Assembly: GCA_025917655.1 (NCBI GenBank)
Contig: CP084613.1
Location: 3,722,001-3,786,000 of the forward strand
DNA length: 64,000 nt
From: Chlorella sorokiniana
Taxonomy: Eukaryota > Chlorophyta > Trebouxiophyceae > Chlorellales > Chlorellaceae
Direction of reading: 5' to 3'
Position 1 is the stretch's first letter. Each line of letters opens with the position of its first letter. The notes beneath the pieces were generated by a model. It was not told where the DNA came from, made no database searches, and saw only the letters and a program-made list of their open reading frames with translations. The position numbers were made by a program, and so were the translations under genes. Shown here piece by piece: positions 45,270 through 57,531 of this stretch.

Positions 45270-47588
45270 ATGGCAGCGGCTGGGGCGCAAGAGAGCCTGC
45301 GGCAACACGAAGGCCTCTTGCGGGCGGGTAGTTGGCAGGTATGAGACCAGGAAGGCTCTGGGGCTGTGAAAGCGCGAAAAACGCGGGGTGCGGCTCCTTG
45401 CATGGCGGGTAGTTGGGTGGCTGGTGAGGCCCCACTCAGGCCCTGCTGCCCCTGCAGGTACAAGGAGAAGCCATACTGCTCAAGACGGCAAGCGACATGG
45501 TTCTGCAGATGGCGATGCAGGTGCAAAGGCACAGAGGGGCGCCCATGTGCACGGCCATGTGGGTCATGGCAGGCCCCAGAGTTGGCTCGCCTTCTCACGT
45601 TCGCTTCGCTTTCGCATCCTTGTAGGGCCCTAAACACCACCGCCTAGCTGCGGAGGGCGGGGGCGAAGGCGGCAAGACCAACAGCGTGGATTCTTCGTCC
45701 ACAGCTGCCGGTCAGCAGCCCCACACGTTGCTCTTGGACTCTGCCACAGCCGGTCTGCTCCCCCGCTGCGCCAAATCAGCCTGGACGTGATCGCAGCCAG
45801 CGAGTTCAACCGCGCCAAGGGCATGGCGTCGGGCGCTGAGCGGCAGAACATTTTCCAGGATGTCTTCGATCAGGTGAGCTGGGGATGGCGCACCTTTGGA
45901 CAGACAGCTTGGGCCCTGCTGGTGCCTGGGGTGCGCATTACCAGTCAGGGAAGCGCTCACGGAAACCCCTGCCTCCTGCACTCCCCATGCAGCTAGCGGG
46001 CAAGGAGGACATGCCCCCGCTGCAGGGCGGCCAGCTATACACGCTGCCCAGCATGCAGTTCCTGGAGAGCATGCTATCCGACTTTGACAGGACGGGCACC
46101 AGCGGCGGTGGCGACCTGGGCATGGGCAGCGGCGGCCCCCTCGACCTCCCTGGGGACGCGTTTGACCTGCCGGGCCTGGGCCACCCAGCAGCAGCCCGGC
46201 AGCACACGGCGTCCGCTGCCATGAGGCCCACCCCCTTTGACCAAGAGCAGCACGCGGCGCAGCAGTTTTATGCCCACCCTCCAGGCGGCCCCGCGGCAGC
46301 TTACAGCGGCTTTGTGCCCACCGCTGGCTCCGCACCCGCATCGCTGCAGGCGCAGCTGGGCACGGGCATGCACAGCAGCGGCGGCAGCCTGACGCTGCAG
46401 GCCAGCGTGCGCGCACACAGCGCGTACGAGGCGCGCCTGGCGGCTGCCGCCTCCTGGCTGCGCCCTCGCTGCAGGCCCACCAGATGCTGATGCAGCAGCA
46501 AGCGGCGGCGGCGGCTGCCGCCGCGCGCCACGCCGCCCCTGCCGCCAGCCAGGGGGTGCGGCAGCCGGCTGTGCCGCAGCCGGCGCAGCCGCGGGCCACC
46601 CCACGCCGCACCTCCCAAGCCTACGCCGACTTTGAGTATGAGGAGGCGGAGGTCAGCCTGCAGACCAGCAAGAGCGGGCGCGTGCGGAAGGTGGGCTGGC
46701 TGCACAAACCGCCGGCCTGCCCGGGCGTGCTTCGCCTGCTGCTTCTGGCACGTGGCCACTCGACTGCGCATGATCACTGCCTCCAGCGCTTCACTTCCAC
46801 CGTGCCACCCTGGTCGTCCATCCTAACACCCCACCTTGCTGCTCAACCACCCCATGACCCAGGTTGCCTCCTTCACCGGCGTCAAGCGGCGGCTGGATGT
46901 GGCGGGCATCGGCGGCCCCAACACCGCATCAGAGTCACGGGACTCTCGCGGCTCCGTAGGCGCCGGCGCGTCCAGCGGGGAGGTGGGCAGCCGTGGGTCC
47001 AAGGGTGCGCGGAAGGCCACGGCCGGAGGAGCCAGAGGTGAGGTGGTGGGGGGGTCGAAAAGGGTGAAGTAGGAGTGGGGGTTTGGCACGGGGTGCCCGG
47101 TCGCTCGTCCACCCCCTCGAAAGCGCCCCGTACCCATCGGACTGCTGTTTCTTTTGGAAAGCTGCATCCCACGCTCCCTTTGCTGTCCTGCAAACCCTCC
47201 CGCAGGCCGCAAGGGGCGCCGCACCATCTGCCTCAACTGCGGGTGCCACCAGACGCCGCAGTGGCGGTGTGGCCCGCTGGGGCCGCGCACGCTGTGCAAC
47301 GCATGCGGTGTGCGCTACAAGAAGGACCTGCCCCTCAACTGCTGGCCCATCCGGGATGGCATGGTGCTGCCGCCGGTGAGGAGCAGGGAGGGCAGCGGGA
47401 AGGCGGCGTGGCGTGCAGAGCATGCGCTGGCTTGCGCGCTGTGGTGTGTATGTGGTCAGCTGCCCTGCTCAACAGTTTGGCTGCTTTGCAAGAGGCTCCC
47501 TTTCATGCGTGCAGGGCGCGCTGCTCCCCGCCGGCTTTGTGGTGCCCCCGGCATCACCATCATCACCCAGCCTGGAGACTTTGAGTAG
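45270..47588 (+). CDS. GATA-type zinc finger transcription factor
   Basis: A 23-codon first exon from ATG 45270 (MAAAGAQESLRQHEGLLRAG) joins in phase to VQGEAILLKTASDMVLQMAM (45459). Then come GPKHHRLAAEGGGEGGKTNS (about 45627), LDVIAASEFNRAKGMASGAE (45782), and a large exon from about 45992 starting GKEDMPPLQGGQLYTLPSMQ. The large exon is Gly/Ala/Pro/Gln-rich and holds a Gln/Ala run; a one-base slip near 46452 lies just before HQMLMQQQ. SLQTSKSGRVRK and VASFTGVKRRLDVAGIGG lead to the finger: CLNC, 18 residues, CNAC (about 47229-47310), followed by GVRYKKDLPLNCWP. CX2CX18CX2C is the plant-type GATA spacing. The last exon, GALLPAGFVVPP, ends GITIITQPGDFE at 47588 if the C run 47545-47549 is one base longer. 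Expected nuclear; target unknown. Confidence 0.85.
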
Positions 47589-48592
47589 GGCCCTCAAAAG
47601 TCGGAGGCAGGCCCCAGCCCTCGGTGCCACAACAGCAATGGCGTCACCGTGCACAGATAGATGTGCAGAGTGCACAGAGACACCATGCCTTTTTGTTTTT
47701 ATCCGCGGCACGCAATGGATGCCGCAACCAGCTCATGCTTCCCCTGCTGGTGAACCCCTTTATGGGCCTAATGACAGCCAACGTCTCCTGTTGCTATTGC
47801 CGCTTGCCTGTCTTCGCCAAAGCTGCTTCCGACCACCTTCCATTGTGGGTGGCTCAAGCATTGGCCAGGCTCTTTCCTTGCTTTATAGCTCTCGGCGTTG
47901 TTTCCTGCGCATGCTTGTCCACCCTTGCTGCGCAGCAAGGCACCACCGATGGTCGCAAGGTCCTCACCCCTGAACATGATTTGTGCCACACTTACCCAAT
48001 CCCGTTTGACGGGCTGCTGCTGCTGTATCAAAGCAGGCAACGCCCCCACCCCCTTCTTCCCCAATGTACATTTCTGTCTACTGAAACTGATTCTCTCTAT
48101 TCCCCCATCACCTTTCAGGCGGTGGCGTGATACCGCGCCGCCGCCCTGAGTTTTGCACAGTTGAGAGCTTGCCACGCCTGCCGCTCCCCCTGCCTTGCCC
48201 CTCTCTCCCCTTTCACAGGCTCCCGCCCTTACCTCCTCCTGCTCTCGCTGGCAGCACCCCCTTCGCCAGCCCCGCTGCCTGAAAAGAAGGCCGAACCCAT
48301 GTAACACGAAGTGCAAGAGTGTGGCATGCAACGTCGGAAGGAGACACGGTGCACATACAAGAGGAGCAACAGAGTGATGGAGCCCAAGGAGCGGTCCCTG
48401 TAATGAATTGTGCAGTGAGGTTGGAAGATGTTGTTGGGGCCATTGAGGAGGTTTTCAGGGAACAGTAATGTAGTCATATGGACAGTGACATGGCTGCAAG
48501 CGCTTCCCAGAGAGGCCAAGCATCTGAGGGCGGCCAGGCGCAACAAGCACCGCAGGCAATGGTTTGGCTCTCTCAAGGTCCATGCAAGTGCA
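47589..48592. other. 1 kb convergent region
   Basis: Between the GATA factor (+) and the ABC transporter (-). It holds both 3' ends. AT-rich stretches and several short ORFs are present, none with gene-like features. Confidence 0.45.
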
Positions 48593-51500
48593 TCACAGCT
48601 TCTTCAGCTTGTACATCACGTACAGCAGGCCAAAGGTGAGCAGACGGGCGCCCACAGTGATGGCCAAGAGCACACCCAGGTTGCCCAGGATAGACAGGCC
48701 ATTGTCGACCTGCACAGCAGGGCAGGGTAGGAAGCGGTGGCAATGAGCGCGCTGCCTGCCTGGCAATCAGGAGGCAGGACGGCAGCTGCCTGAAGATGAG
48801 CATGCTGCAGGCAGCACAGCCAGGGGGCAGCAGCAAGCGCTGGGAGCTGCTCAGGGAGCCAAGCAAAGCGCGCACAGCTGCAGCACAGACCCTCACCTGG
48901 CTGAGGGAAGCGTATGGCGAGCCCGGGCTTAGGATGTCGCTGCCGGGCACCTCCTCGCCCTCCCGCGAGATGAAGGTGACGTCATCAAACTCGTTCTTGA
49001 CCACTGAAGTCAGCAGGCGATGGGAGGAGTGAAGGAGCAGGGAGTGGGAAGGTGCAGGTCTGCATAGATGCCTGCAGCGAGGGCACATGTGCAAGCTGCG
49101 CCAGCAGCAGCACCAGCACCGAATGCGCACACCCCTCCCCCGCTGCGATGGCAGCCCCGCCGCAGGGCCCCTGCCCCCTCTCTGTTCGTCTCACCTGCCG
49201 CGTAGGCATACGTGAGGTAGCTGACCTTTGTGATCCAGCGGAAGTAGACGGGCACGTCGCTGACCAGGAAGCCAGAGAACGAGAGCAGGAAGAGCAGCAC
49301 GAAGGTAAGGATCTGTGGGGCAGGAGGTTGGGCAGCGCGTGGATGAGGTTGGCAACGGTGGGGCGGTGGTGGGGTTTCGCAAGCCCCAGGGAGCAGGGAT
49401 CAAGGGCTCGTGAAGGAGCGCCATGCTGAGGTGGACGGCTGCTGCCCTGAGCCGTGCTGCCGCTCATGGCAGCAGCATGGGAGTGCTGGGCAAGCAGCGC
49501 AGCGGCAGGCATTCCACACTGCTCCCCACTGCCGCCAGCCCAATGTACCCACCAGAACTGCGTAGGTGGAGGACGGGGTGACCATGGCACACGCAACACC
49601 AACGGTCTCGCTGACCAGCTGGAACAGGCAAAATGCTGCACGGACAGGGGACGAAACAGATGGTAAGGGTTGCGGTACATCAGACTGCCCGAGCCAACCG
49701 CTCGGGGCAGCCAGGTCTCTTCCCGCTGCTTCTGTTGCTGGGGGGGATGGATGCGGGTGCAGCATCAAGGATAGCTGCCTCACCTGCCACGAAGATTTGA
49801 AGTTCACGAAATTGGCGACGTATCCAACCATGAAGTACATGATGACCTGTAAAAGGGTGGGCATTGGTGCAGGGGTGTGCAGCCGCTCAGGTGAGTATCA
49901 ATGGCGACGACGGTTTCCTAGGCAACCCACGCCTTGCTGCACGAACAACCGTCCGTGACGTGCGCTGCGCCAGCCCCGGCCATGGCGGGCTGGCGGCGCT
50001 GCTGCCAGCCACGCGCGTTGCAGGCACTCAGCACTCACGCAGAAGAGCGCCGTCTCGGCGATCTCAACCGGGGTGGTGGTGAGGGTGCGCGCGGCGAACC
50101 AGGAGGTGACGGAGTACATGCCCTGCTGCGACTCACGGCGCAGCAGGAGGCGGTCCTTGTCCCACACGACAGCGGCTGCGGGGCAGGGTGGAGGGGAAGC
50201 AAGGAGGCACGGCGGTGAGGTGTCTGCCTGAAGAGCCCAACGTGCAAACCCCGACACCAGGCTGCCTGGCAGGGGAGGGCTGGGTTGTGCTGCCTGGCAG
50301 TGGAAAGCGGTGTAGTGCTGCCGCATGTCAGTGCAGCCAAGAACACGTTCCGCAGGGGCATCGCACCCGTGTAGCTCGGCGTGAATGACAGCACAGCCAT
50401 GGCAAACCAGAGGGAGGCGGCGCGGTCGTTCACCCCCGTCTCCAGCGAGTCGTTCACCCTGCAAGCGGGGTGCGGGGGGCCACTTGATGTGCGACACAGG
50501 GAGAAAGGTGGGCATGTCTGTCCTGCCAGCACGTCGGCAGCCCGCACGCTGTGAGGACATGCAGGCAGCGGCGGTCCAGGTCCGCGGCAGCGCTCACTGC
50601 AGGTACACGAGGCCGATGAAGATTCCCATGAACGCATACTGCGTGATCTCCGACAGGAACATGGCCGGGTTGCGCCACCACATGCGCAGCATGCGCCCGC
50701 TCAGCACCGTGACCTGCAAGGGGGCGAAAAGAGGCCAAGTGTTGTGGCATGTGCCGATATTGGCCTGCCAGGCTGGCTTTGTGGTACCGACGCGTAGCAC
50801 AGAGCCAACATGCAGTATCCTCACCTGGTACCACCATGGGACCTTGGGCGCCACCACAAGCTCGCCCTGTGGATTGTCGCCGCCGCCCTCCGCCTGTGGG
50901 CCTTCCAGCTGAGGCAGGCCGCCGTCAACGCTGCCCAGTGCCGCCGCCGCTTCCAGGTCAACCAACGCGGCCTTGTTGTGGCTCTCCTGGAAACAAGGCG
51001 AGCATGCATGCACTGCATTACGTGTGGCAGCAAGCTTGGCGCAGCTTGCTTTTGTGCAGCACCTCCCGGCAAGAGCGCGCCCCACCAGCGTCGCTACCGT
51101 CAAGATCACAGCAGCGGCGCCAGCGTGGATGCGCAGCAGCCAAGCTGCCTGCCAACCTGCTTGGCCCAGGCCTGCACAAGGTCGTCGCCCTTATCCTTCA
51201 GCACGCTCATGTAGTAGTCGGTGGGGTTGACGTACTGCAAGAGTGAGAAGGCAGTAAATGTGCACACCAGGTCACTTGCATAAATCAAGGCAGGAAACTT
51301 GGGCAAAATTTAAGGGGGTGAACGACAAAAGGTGCCCCCCCCGGGATACCGACCAAGCCAGCGCCAAACTCAAGCCAAGAAAAGCTAATGGAAACATTAC
51401 TCGGGGCATACTATTGAAAACGTGCGCATGCATTGAACAGGTACATAGGCTGCACAGCCCACCTGCGGGCAGGGGCAGCCGTGGGATGCGAAGTAGGCGA

Positions 51501-53387
51501 CCGAGTCGGCCCAGCGACCGTAGTAGGCGGTGGCTCCGGCATGGAGTAGCATGAAGTCGTCAAACATGGAGGTGATGAGGCTGGACGGCTGGTGGATGGT
51601 TGTGCACACCTGCACACCAGCAGAAGCAGGGATGAAGCAAGCGGTACATGGTCAAGGACGCAAAGGCGCTCGGGGCAGCAGGCAGCGCGGCAGCAGGCAG
51701 CAGGGGCAGCGCGGGCGCAAGCAGGCATCCACTGCCGGCAGGCCCAGCAACAAACAGAGCCAAGCGGGCGAGGGCAGTGTGGCGGCACCCACCGTGCGGT
51801 TGTCGCGGGCCAGCTTGACCAGCGTGTCAATCAAGCTCACCGCCATCTCAGAGTCCAAACCTGCAGAGCAGCGCAGATAACATGGGAGACCCATGGGAAG
51901 TCTCACAGGAGTTGTGTGAGAGCAACAGTGGGTTGAGCTGTATGTCTGTGCAAGAAGCGGCCCAGCATCGCATGCGCCCAGTCAGCAAGCCGTGCCTGAG
52001 GTTGGTTCATCCAAAAACAGCACCCGCGGAGACTTCACCAGTTCAATGCCCACTGCAGAGTTACAGGAGGGGCGGTCACCTGGAAGGTTATGCATGCAGC
52101 TGGATTGTCGGCCTGAACCACCGATGACTGGAAAGTTGGGCGGCAGCCAGGCAATGCGTCCCTGGAGCCCTCACCAGAAACGCGACGGCGCTGGCCACCC
52201 GAGATACCCTTCATGCCCAGCATCTCATCGCCAATCAGGGTGTGCTGGCAACCCTCCAGCTCCTGCGTAGCGCACCAGGTGAGGACGGGCCAAGCATGTT
52301 TTCCGAGCCGACACCCTTGCATAACCAAAACGTTCGAGCAACCAGTTCAAACAAAGCTGCCCTCTGCCGAGCAGCCAGACAGGGCGCAACAGCAGCGCCC
52401 TAGCAGCACAGCTGGCGGCAGCAGAAATGCGCAGGGAACCGCCGGGTGCAGCGCCAGCGGGGGCTCACCAGCTCGCGCAGGATGTCGTCCACGCGCTGCA
52501 CCTTCTCCGCGTGGGCCATGGAGCGCGGCAGCTTGAGCAGGGCGGCAATCATGATGGACTCGCGCACGGTGGAGGACGCCAGCAGCACATCTGCAGGGGG
52601 CGGTGTTGTTGGTGGCGGCACAGGTCAGATGCTGACACAGCTCAGGGGCTGCCTTGGCGTAGCTTCAAGGAGACAGAGAACACAAGGCAACAAGGCTCGC
52701 TGTTTCTGAAAGGAGGGGGTCTCATGACGAGGTTGGAGGGTGTGCTATGGCAGCAACTCCGCGGCAGCGCCGCCTCGCTCACCGCGCTGCAGCACGTAGC
52801 AGGACATGGAAGAGAAGTCCTTGGCTCGGCGCGGCGCCCCATTGACCAGCACCTCGCCGCTCGCCACGCCGCTGCCAAACATGTTCAGCGCCAACACATC
52901 CAGCTGCACCACAGGCGCGTGCGCAGGAGGGAGGCATCGGTGAGGGAAGTAGGGGGCCAGCGCTGGCCGGGCAGAGGGGCAGGGAAGGGAGATGTGGCCA
53001 GCACTTGAAACCGCGCTGGCGCACCAGGGTCGTCTTTCCGGCACCACTGGAGCCCATGATCACCATCAGCTTGTTGGCTTCCACCTGCAGCAGGGGCATT
53101 GTGTTGTTTTGGCACACGCGCTCCCAGCTGTGGCTGCGGCAGCGGCGGTGAAGAGGGGGTGTCGTGGCTGCGGGGTTGCCGCGCCCAGTCCTATCACACC
53201 AACCGAGGGCGGCAACTGAGCTGCTCCATACCTTGCCGGAGACGCCTTTAAGGATGTCCAATGGCGCCCCGCTTCTTCTGTCCTTCACCGTGAAGCGAAT
53301 GTCCTTGAACTCGATATTGACTGCACCATCTTCGGATGTGTTTGGGGCAGAAGCCTTGTGGGAGATCAGCCTGGGAAGCGGCGGCAT
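48593..53387 (-). CDS. ABCG-subfamily half-transporter
   Basis: One ATP-binding domain followed by one membrane domain (the reverse order typical of ABCG), so it should dimerise to act. On the minus strand the ATG at 53387 gives MPPLPRLISHKASAPNTSED, then VNIEFKDIRFTVKDRRSGAP. Walker A is MGSSGAGKTTL (about 53027-53058). Then DVLALNMFGSGVASGEVLVN, VRESIMIAALLKLP, and the signature ISGGQRRRVS (ISGGQ at 52191-52205). Walker B is VLFLDEPTSGLDS, split by an intron (about 52030/51860), then CTTIHQPSSLITSMFDDFML. The membrane half begins near 50715 (VTVLSGRMLRMWWRNPAMFL), with YAFMGIFIGLVYLQ, NDRAASLWFAMAVLSFTPSY, VIMYFMVGYVANF, FVLLFLLSFSGFLVSDVPVY and the last helix, LAITVGARLLTFGLLYVMYK, ending LKKL at 48593. 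About 17 exons. The substrate cannot be read from sequence; ABCG half-transporters often move lipids or other hydrophobic compounds. Confidence 0.93.
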
Positions 53388-54028
53388 GGTTGTGAGTGTA
53401 GGCGGCACGAAACTCAGGGCATTTCCTTTGAAAATCTATCAAGCATTGGGGAGTTTGCGGTTTTATACTTCAAACCGCGAGACGGTCGCTGTAACTGGGT
53501 TTCATAATGATGGAACGCCTCATGTCACGTCTCGCTGGCGCCACCTGGCGCGGGGAAAGTGGCTGCAGCATTTTGTACGGGCATTCCCTGCGCGCAGCTG
53601 ATGCAGCTCATGAATATGCCATGTTTAACAGCAAGAACATCGCTTTAAATGGCTGTATGCGTCGAAAGCTGCCAGTCCAGTGAACCATGGGCACAAGGGC
53701 CAGCCTCTGGCGGGCACAAGGGCCGCAGTTTTGCCGCATGTGCCTGGGCTGCATCCATACTGCCGGCCGTAGTAACTTCTGCGCTGCTTGATGTAGCACC
53801 CTGCTGCATCCTCTAGTGAGCATGCGTGCGAGGCCCCTAAATCAGCAGGAGAGGGAAGCTTACAGACGGACGGTCACAGCACCAGGCTGTTTGCACCCCA
53901 CAAGATGCTCATGCTTTCCCTGCAACTGCCAGCAGTGCTTGAAAGAGTGCGTACACAGGAGCTTTTGAGGGAGAGAGATCGTGGGAGGGAAGATGGCGGG
54001 TCACGGGCGCGCGGGCGGGCGACGGCAG
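53388..54028. other. Intergenic region between tandem minus genes
   Basis: 641 bases holding the promoter of the ABCG gene and the 3' end of the PDI gene. No feature is recognised. Confidence 0.4.
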
Positions 54029-56225
54029 TCACAGCTCCGAGTCGTCGTACGGGTCGTCGTCCTCAGCGGGCGCAGCGTGCACGTCATCCTCCTCCTCCTC
54101 CTCGTCATCCTCCTCCTCCTCCTCCTCGTCCTCAGGTTCCTCGTCTGCCTCCTCGTCAAGCTCTGCAGCGCAGCAGGCAGCACAGTCGGGGGCCAGCATG
54201 CGTTGCGCACACGTGCGGCAGTGGATATCTGTTGTCGGCGCTGTTGTCGCTGAAGCTGCGGCCGCTTAGGGTGTGTGGCGCGCATCATCTGGAGCCCGCC
54301 ACACCGGCGCCACCTCACCCGAGAGCAGCAGGTGCGCGTGCTGCAGCGGGCGGCAGCCGGCCTCACTGCTGACCTGCACCCTCGCTGTCGTCCAGCCCGT
54401 CGGCGTACACATCCTCGCCGCCCTCCTCGCCGTCAACGGCAGCGCCGCTTGCAGGCGTGGGCGCTGCCTCCTCAGGCTTCTCCGAGAAGGAGGTCAGCAC
54501 GCTGATCTTGCGGCTGACCTCGTCCAGCTTGGCGGCTGCGCGGAGAAGGGAATCGAGGGGAAGGGATGGGTAAAGCTTCAGGATGAGCTGTGCAGATGCC
54601 GACTTAAGCGCTGGACAGGGACGCTCTACGTGCATTGCCGTCGCCGCCGTCATAATCTTTGGCTGCGCTTCACAGCCTGCTGCTAGGCAGGCACACAACA
54701 AAACAAGTGTGGCTTCAGGAACCACCAAATCGTTCCACAGCCCAGGTCCCCACCTGACATTGGCTTCTCGCTCATCTTGGTGAGCCGCTCAGTCTCGGCA
54801 GCAATCCACTCCACGCCCTTCTCCGCCGCCTTCTTCATGAAGCGCACGTACAGCGCCGCGTTGTCCTTGTCGTCCGCTGCACAGCGCAGTGCATGCGATG
54901 CAGGTGGTGGCAACTTGTGGCACACGTTCAACGCAACGAGTGCAGCTGCTGCGGGCGCGGCCCCTCCCCTCCCCCCACCCACCCACCCACACCGCGCCCC
55001 TCCCCCGCTCACCAGCGACGCCCTCCGCGGCGGTCTCTGCCTCGGCGATGATCCCGGCCCGGTCTTCAGCAGCGGCGGCGAAGAACTTTTGGGCCAGGGG
55101 CACCAGGGCGTCCACCCGCGCAAAGCCAGCATCAGCGGCCACCTTGTCATTAATGAACTTTAGGAAGTCGGTCAGGCTTCGGCCGCCATTGTAGCTGCAA
55201 GGGGGAGGGAAGTACGGGGAACAACGGGTGGGCGGCAGGGCAGGGTCCACGCAGTACCCTCACAAGAGCAGAGACAGGGATCGGGAGGCGGCGCGTATGG
55301 TGGCAGGAAGGCCGCCAAAGCTGCAGCGGGGGCGCACTCCTCAGGGTCGTTGGGCTTGCCACGAGGGAACCATTTGAGGGTGGGGAAGCCGCGCACGCCA
55401 AACTTCTCGCCTGCGACATGCGGGGACCACCACCAAGTGAATCGCTCGCTATGAGACGCGCGGTGCCAGCAGCTTGAGCTGCCACCAACACGTATCATTC
55501 CAGTCCAAGGCACGTGTCCTTTTGAAATTTACAGCCATCATCAACGTCTGCTTCTGTGCTGCACGTGCACGCAGCTCACCCAGCTCGCGGTGCGCGTCGG
55601 CATCCACCTTGGCGATCAGCACTCGGTTCTTGAGCTTGGGATCGGCGGCAATGGCCTGGCCGAGCTTGCTGTACTCGGGCACCAAACGTTTGCAGTGGCC
55701 GCACCCTGCGTGGGGCAAGAACACGCAGCAAGGTGTTGTGTTGCGCAAGCAAGCCTCCGCACGGCCACTGGCGGGGAGCGTTGCCGCTTGCGCTGTCCAG
55801 GCCTCAAGGTATCCCATTGGCGCTCAGCTACTCACAAGGAGCGTAAAACTGCAGCAGGGAGATGATGAAAGTATGTTCAACGCTTGCTGAACCATAACAG
55901 GGAGCAAAGTTGTCCTTCTCACGGGAGGCAGCCCGGCGGACTCACCTCGATGAGGGCCGCCTTCTTGCCACTATGGGCGGCAGCAAAGTTGTCGGGCGCT
56001 GCAAGCAAGAGGGAGGACAGCAGGGAGCATCTTGAGGGCCCCTGTTAATCGCGTGCCATTGCCTGATCTGTCCTCGGTGAGGGCCAAGCAGTGCAAAGCT
56101 AATAACACCAACGCACTGAGGTCGGTGACGCCAGGCAAGCTTGTTGTGGGATCATCGCCCGCCCCGAAAGCCAGAGGCAGCAGGGCAACGCCCAGCAGCA
56201 GCGCAGCTTGCAACGAGAGCTTCAT
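54029..56225 (-). CDS. Protein disulfide isomerase with one thioredoxin domain and an ERp29c-like domain
   Basis: Acts in the secretory pathway on disulfides. The minus-strand ATG at 56225 starts a clear signal peptide (MKLSLQAALLLGVALLPLAF, then GAG). Exons: APDNFAAAHSGKKAALIE; FYAP then WCGHCKRLVPEYSKLGQAIA, with the Trp codon split by an intron and active site CGHC (about 55690-55705); DPKLKNRVLIAKVDADAHRE; KFGVRGFPTLKWFPRGKPND (about 55410-55345); YNGGRSLTDFLKFINDK. The thioredoxin fold is then followed by a helical ERp29c-like part: FARVDALVPLAQKFFAAAAE, DDKDNAALYVRFMKKAAEKG, EWIAAETERLTKM. An acidic tail of mostly Glu/Asp (CTC-rich DNA at 54085-54135) ends DDPYDDSEL at 54029. Plant PDIL2-type proteins have two thioredoxin domains; here I find only one. 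The final DSEL is a weak match to KDEL/HDEL. Confidence 0.9.
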
Positions 56226-56692
56226 GGTGTCAACTTAGAATTGCCTGAGGGCAGCAGGCATCCCAAAGCAATGCCTCAGATGGGATGCAGTACAGATGCC
56301 ACCTTTGTATGGTGTACTTTCTGCGGTCGCCACAAACAAGGGGCTGGGTGCATGCCTCACGGGAGCATCATGCACCTGCAACCTTGGGGGTTTCACGTTG
56401 ATGGTTCTTTCAGGCTGTGCTGGGCAGGGTTTGCGTGTGCGTGGCTTGTCTGCACCGCATGCAGCTCCTAACACACAGCAGCTGTTGAACCAAAACCAAT
56501 ACATCAAGTGATCGCTCAGACACAAGTACGCCAGCAGAAATCATCTCAAGTACAGAAAGAAGCGGGAGGCGGCCAGGGAGCTATTGTCCAAAACCGTCCC
56601 TGCCAGGAAAATGCCTTGCCACCTGCGCATAATGCCATAGGCTCCAATTCCGCCGCGCTCACTCTGCGCGGGCAAGCATTGCACAATGATGT
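56226..56692. other. Intergenic region between tandem minus genes
   Basis: 467 bases. It holds the PDI promoter and the 3' end of the small thylakoid-type gene. No other feature is seen. Confidence 0.4.
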
Positions 56693-57465
56693 TTAGATAC
56701 AGATCAAACAAAGCAGGGCCACTGTGGCCAGCTCAGCGGCAGGCACCTGCACGCCCAACAGGCCATACGCTGCTGCCTGGCAAGCCGCTGCGCACTCAAG
56801 AGCGCGCAGGTTGGGCGTGGTGCTGTCCTCCGGAAGGGAGTACTTGCTGTCCTCAAAAGCTGCCTCGGATTTCTGTGAGGTTTTCATCTGCGGGTCGCAG
56901 GGCAGTGGAAGTATCCTTCGTGCAATTGGTGCTGCAAGCACACAACCAGCAAAGTTGGGGCAAGGTGCAATGCCTGCCGTTCAATGTGCACCTTGGCAGC
57001 CGTCTCCTTCAGCTTTGCCCGGCGTGCTTCCTTTCTGCGAGTCAGGATACAGGTGATGTGAGCATGCTACGGATGCAAAGGAGGTTCAAGCCTGGAGGTG
57101 AGGTGGACAGAAGCGACTCACTCCTTCATTGCAACACGTGGGTCCTTGCCAAACGCAAAAGCTGGAGCAGCTGCAAAGAGAGCCGGCAGCACCACAAGGC
57201 CAGACAGGGCAGCCCTGCAAAGCAAAAAGAGGTTGGAGGCACTATTATCAAGGGTGGCGGCTCCGGAGCGCCAGTCACTGGCTGTCCCCCGAAGAGCTTG
57301 CAGCCTGACCCTTGGCCTCCTAACGATGCATGCCAAGCCTTCAGCAGGTTACCTGCGGTTCACGGGCTCTGCCTGAGCGGCAGAAACAGCCAGCGGCTTT
57401 CGCCCAGGCTTGCGAGCGGCAGGCCCGACGGGGCAGATTTTGCATGAGGCTGCGGTCAGCTGCAT
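56693..57465 (-). CDS. Small plastid protein with a thylakoid-transfer-type signal; family not recognised
   Basis: The ATG at 57465 on the minus strand gives a plastid-type leader (MQLTAASCKICPVGPAARKP, GRKPLAVSAAQAEP). The frame meets a stop at once unless one base is restored near 57398; with it the sequence runs VNRR and, across an intron, AALSGLVVLPALFAAAPAFA then FGKDPRVAMKE. Two arginines before a hydrophobic stretch ending in A-x-A look like a thylakoid-lumen signal, possibly Tat-type. The mature part is short and charged: KEARRAKLKETAAK, then MKTSQKSEAAFEDSKYSLPE, DSTTPNLRALECAAACQAAA, ending in a hydrophobic tail, ELATVALLCLICI, at 56693. The hydrophobic end could be a membrane anchor. 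A photosystem- or lumen-associated role is only an inference from targeting. Confidence 0.5.
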
Positions 57466-57497
57466 CGAGATTCACACGAGTTTTGAGGGGGAGGGTG

Positions 57498-57531
57498 CCG
57501 ACACGGTGTCGGAAATAGACACAGTGTCGGA
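57498..57531. promoter_or_regulatory. Palindrome and half-repeat upstream of the small plastid gene
   Basis: CCGACACGGTGTCGG at 57498-57512 is a perfect 15-base palindrome. ACAC(G/A)GTGTCGGA recurs at 57501 and 57519. The pair lies 33 bases upstream of the ATG at 57465, in 5' UTR or promoter. It could be a protein-binding site or an RNA hairpin. Confidence 0.45.

Noticed and set aside
47624-48331. ORFs of about 170-190 codons on both strands of the gap
   Set aside because: Overlapping frames on both strands, no motif and no splice context.
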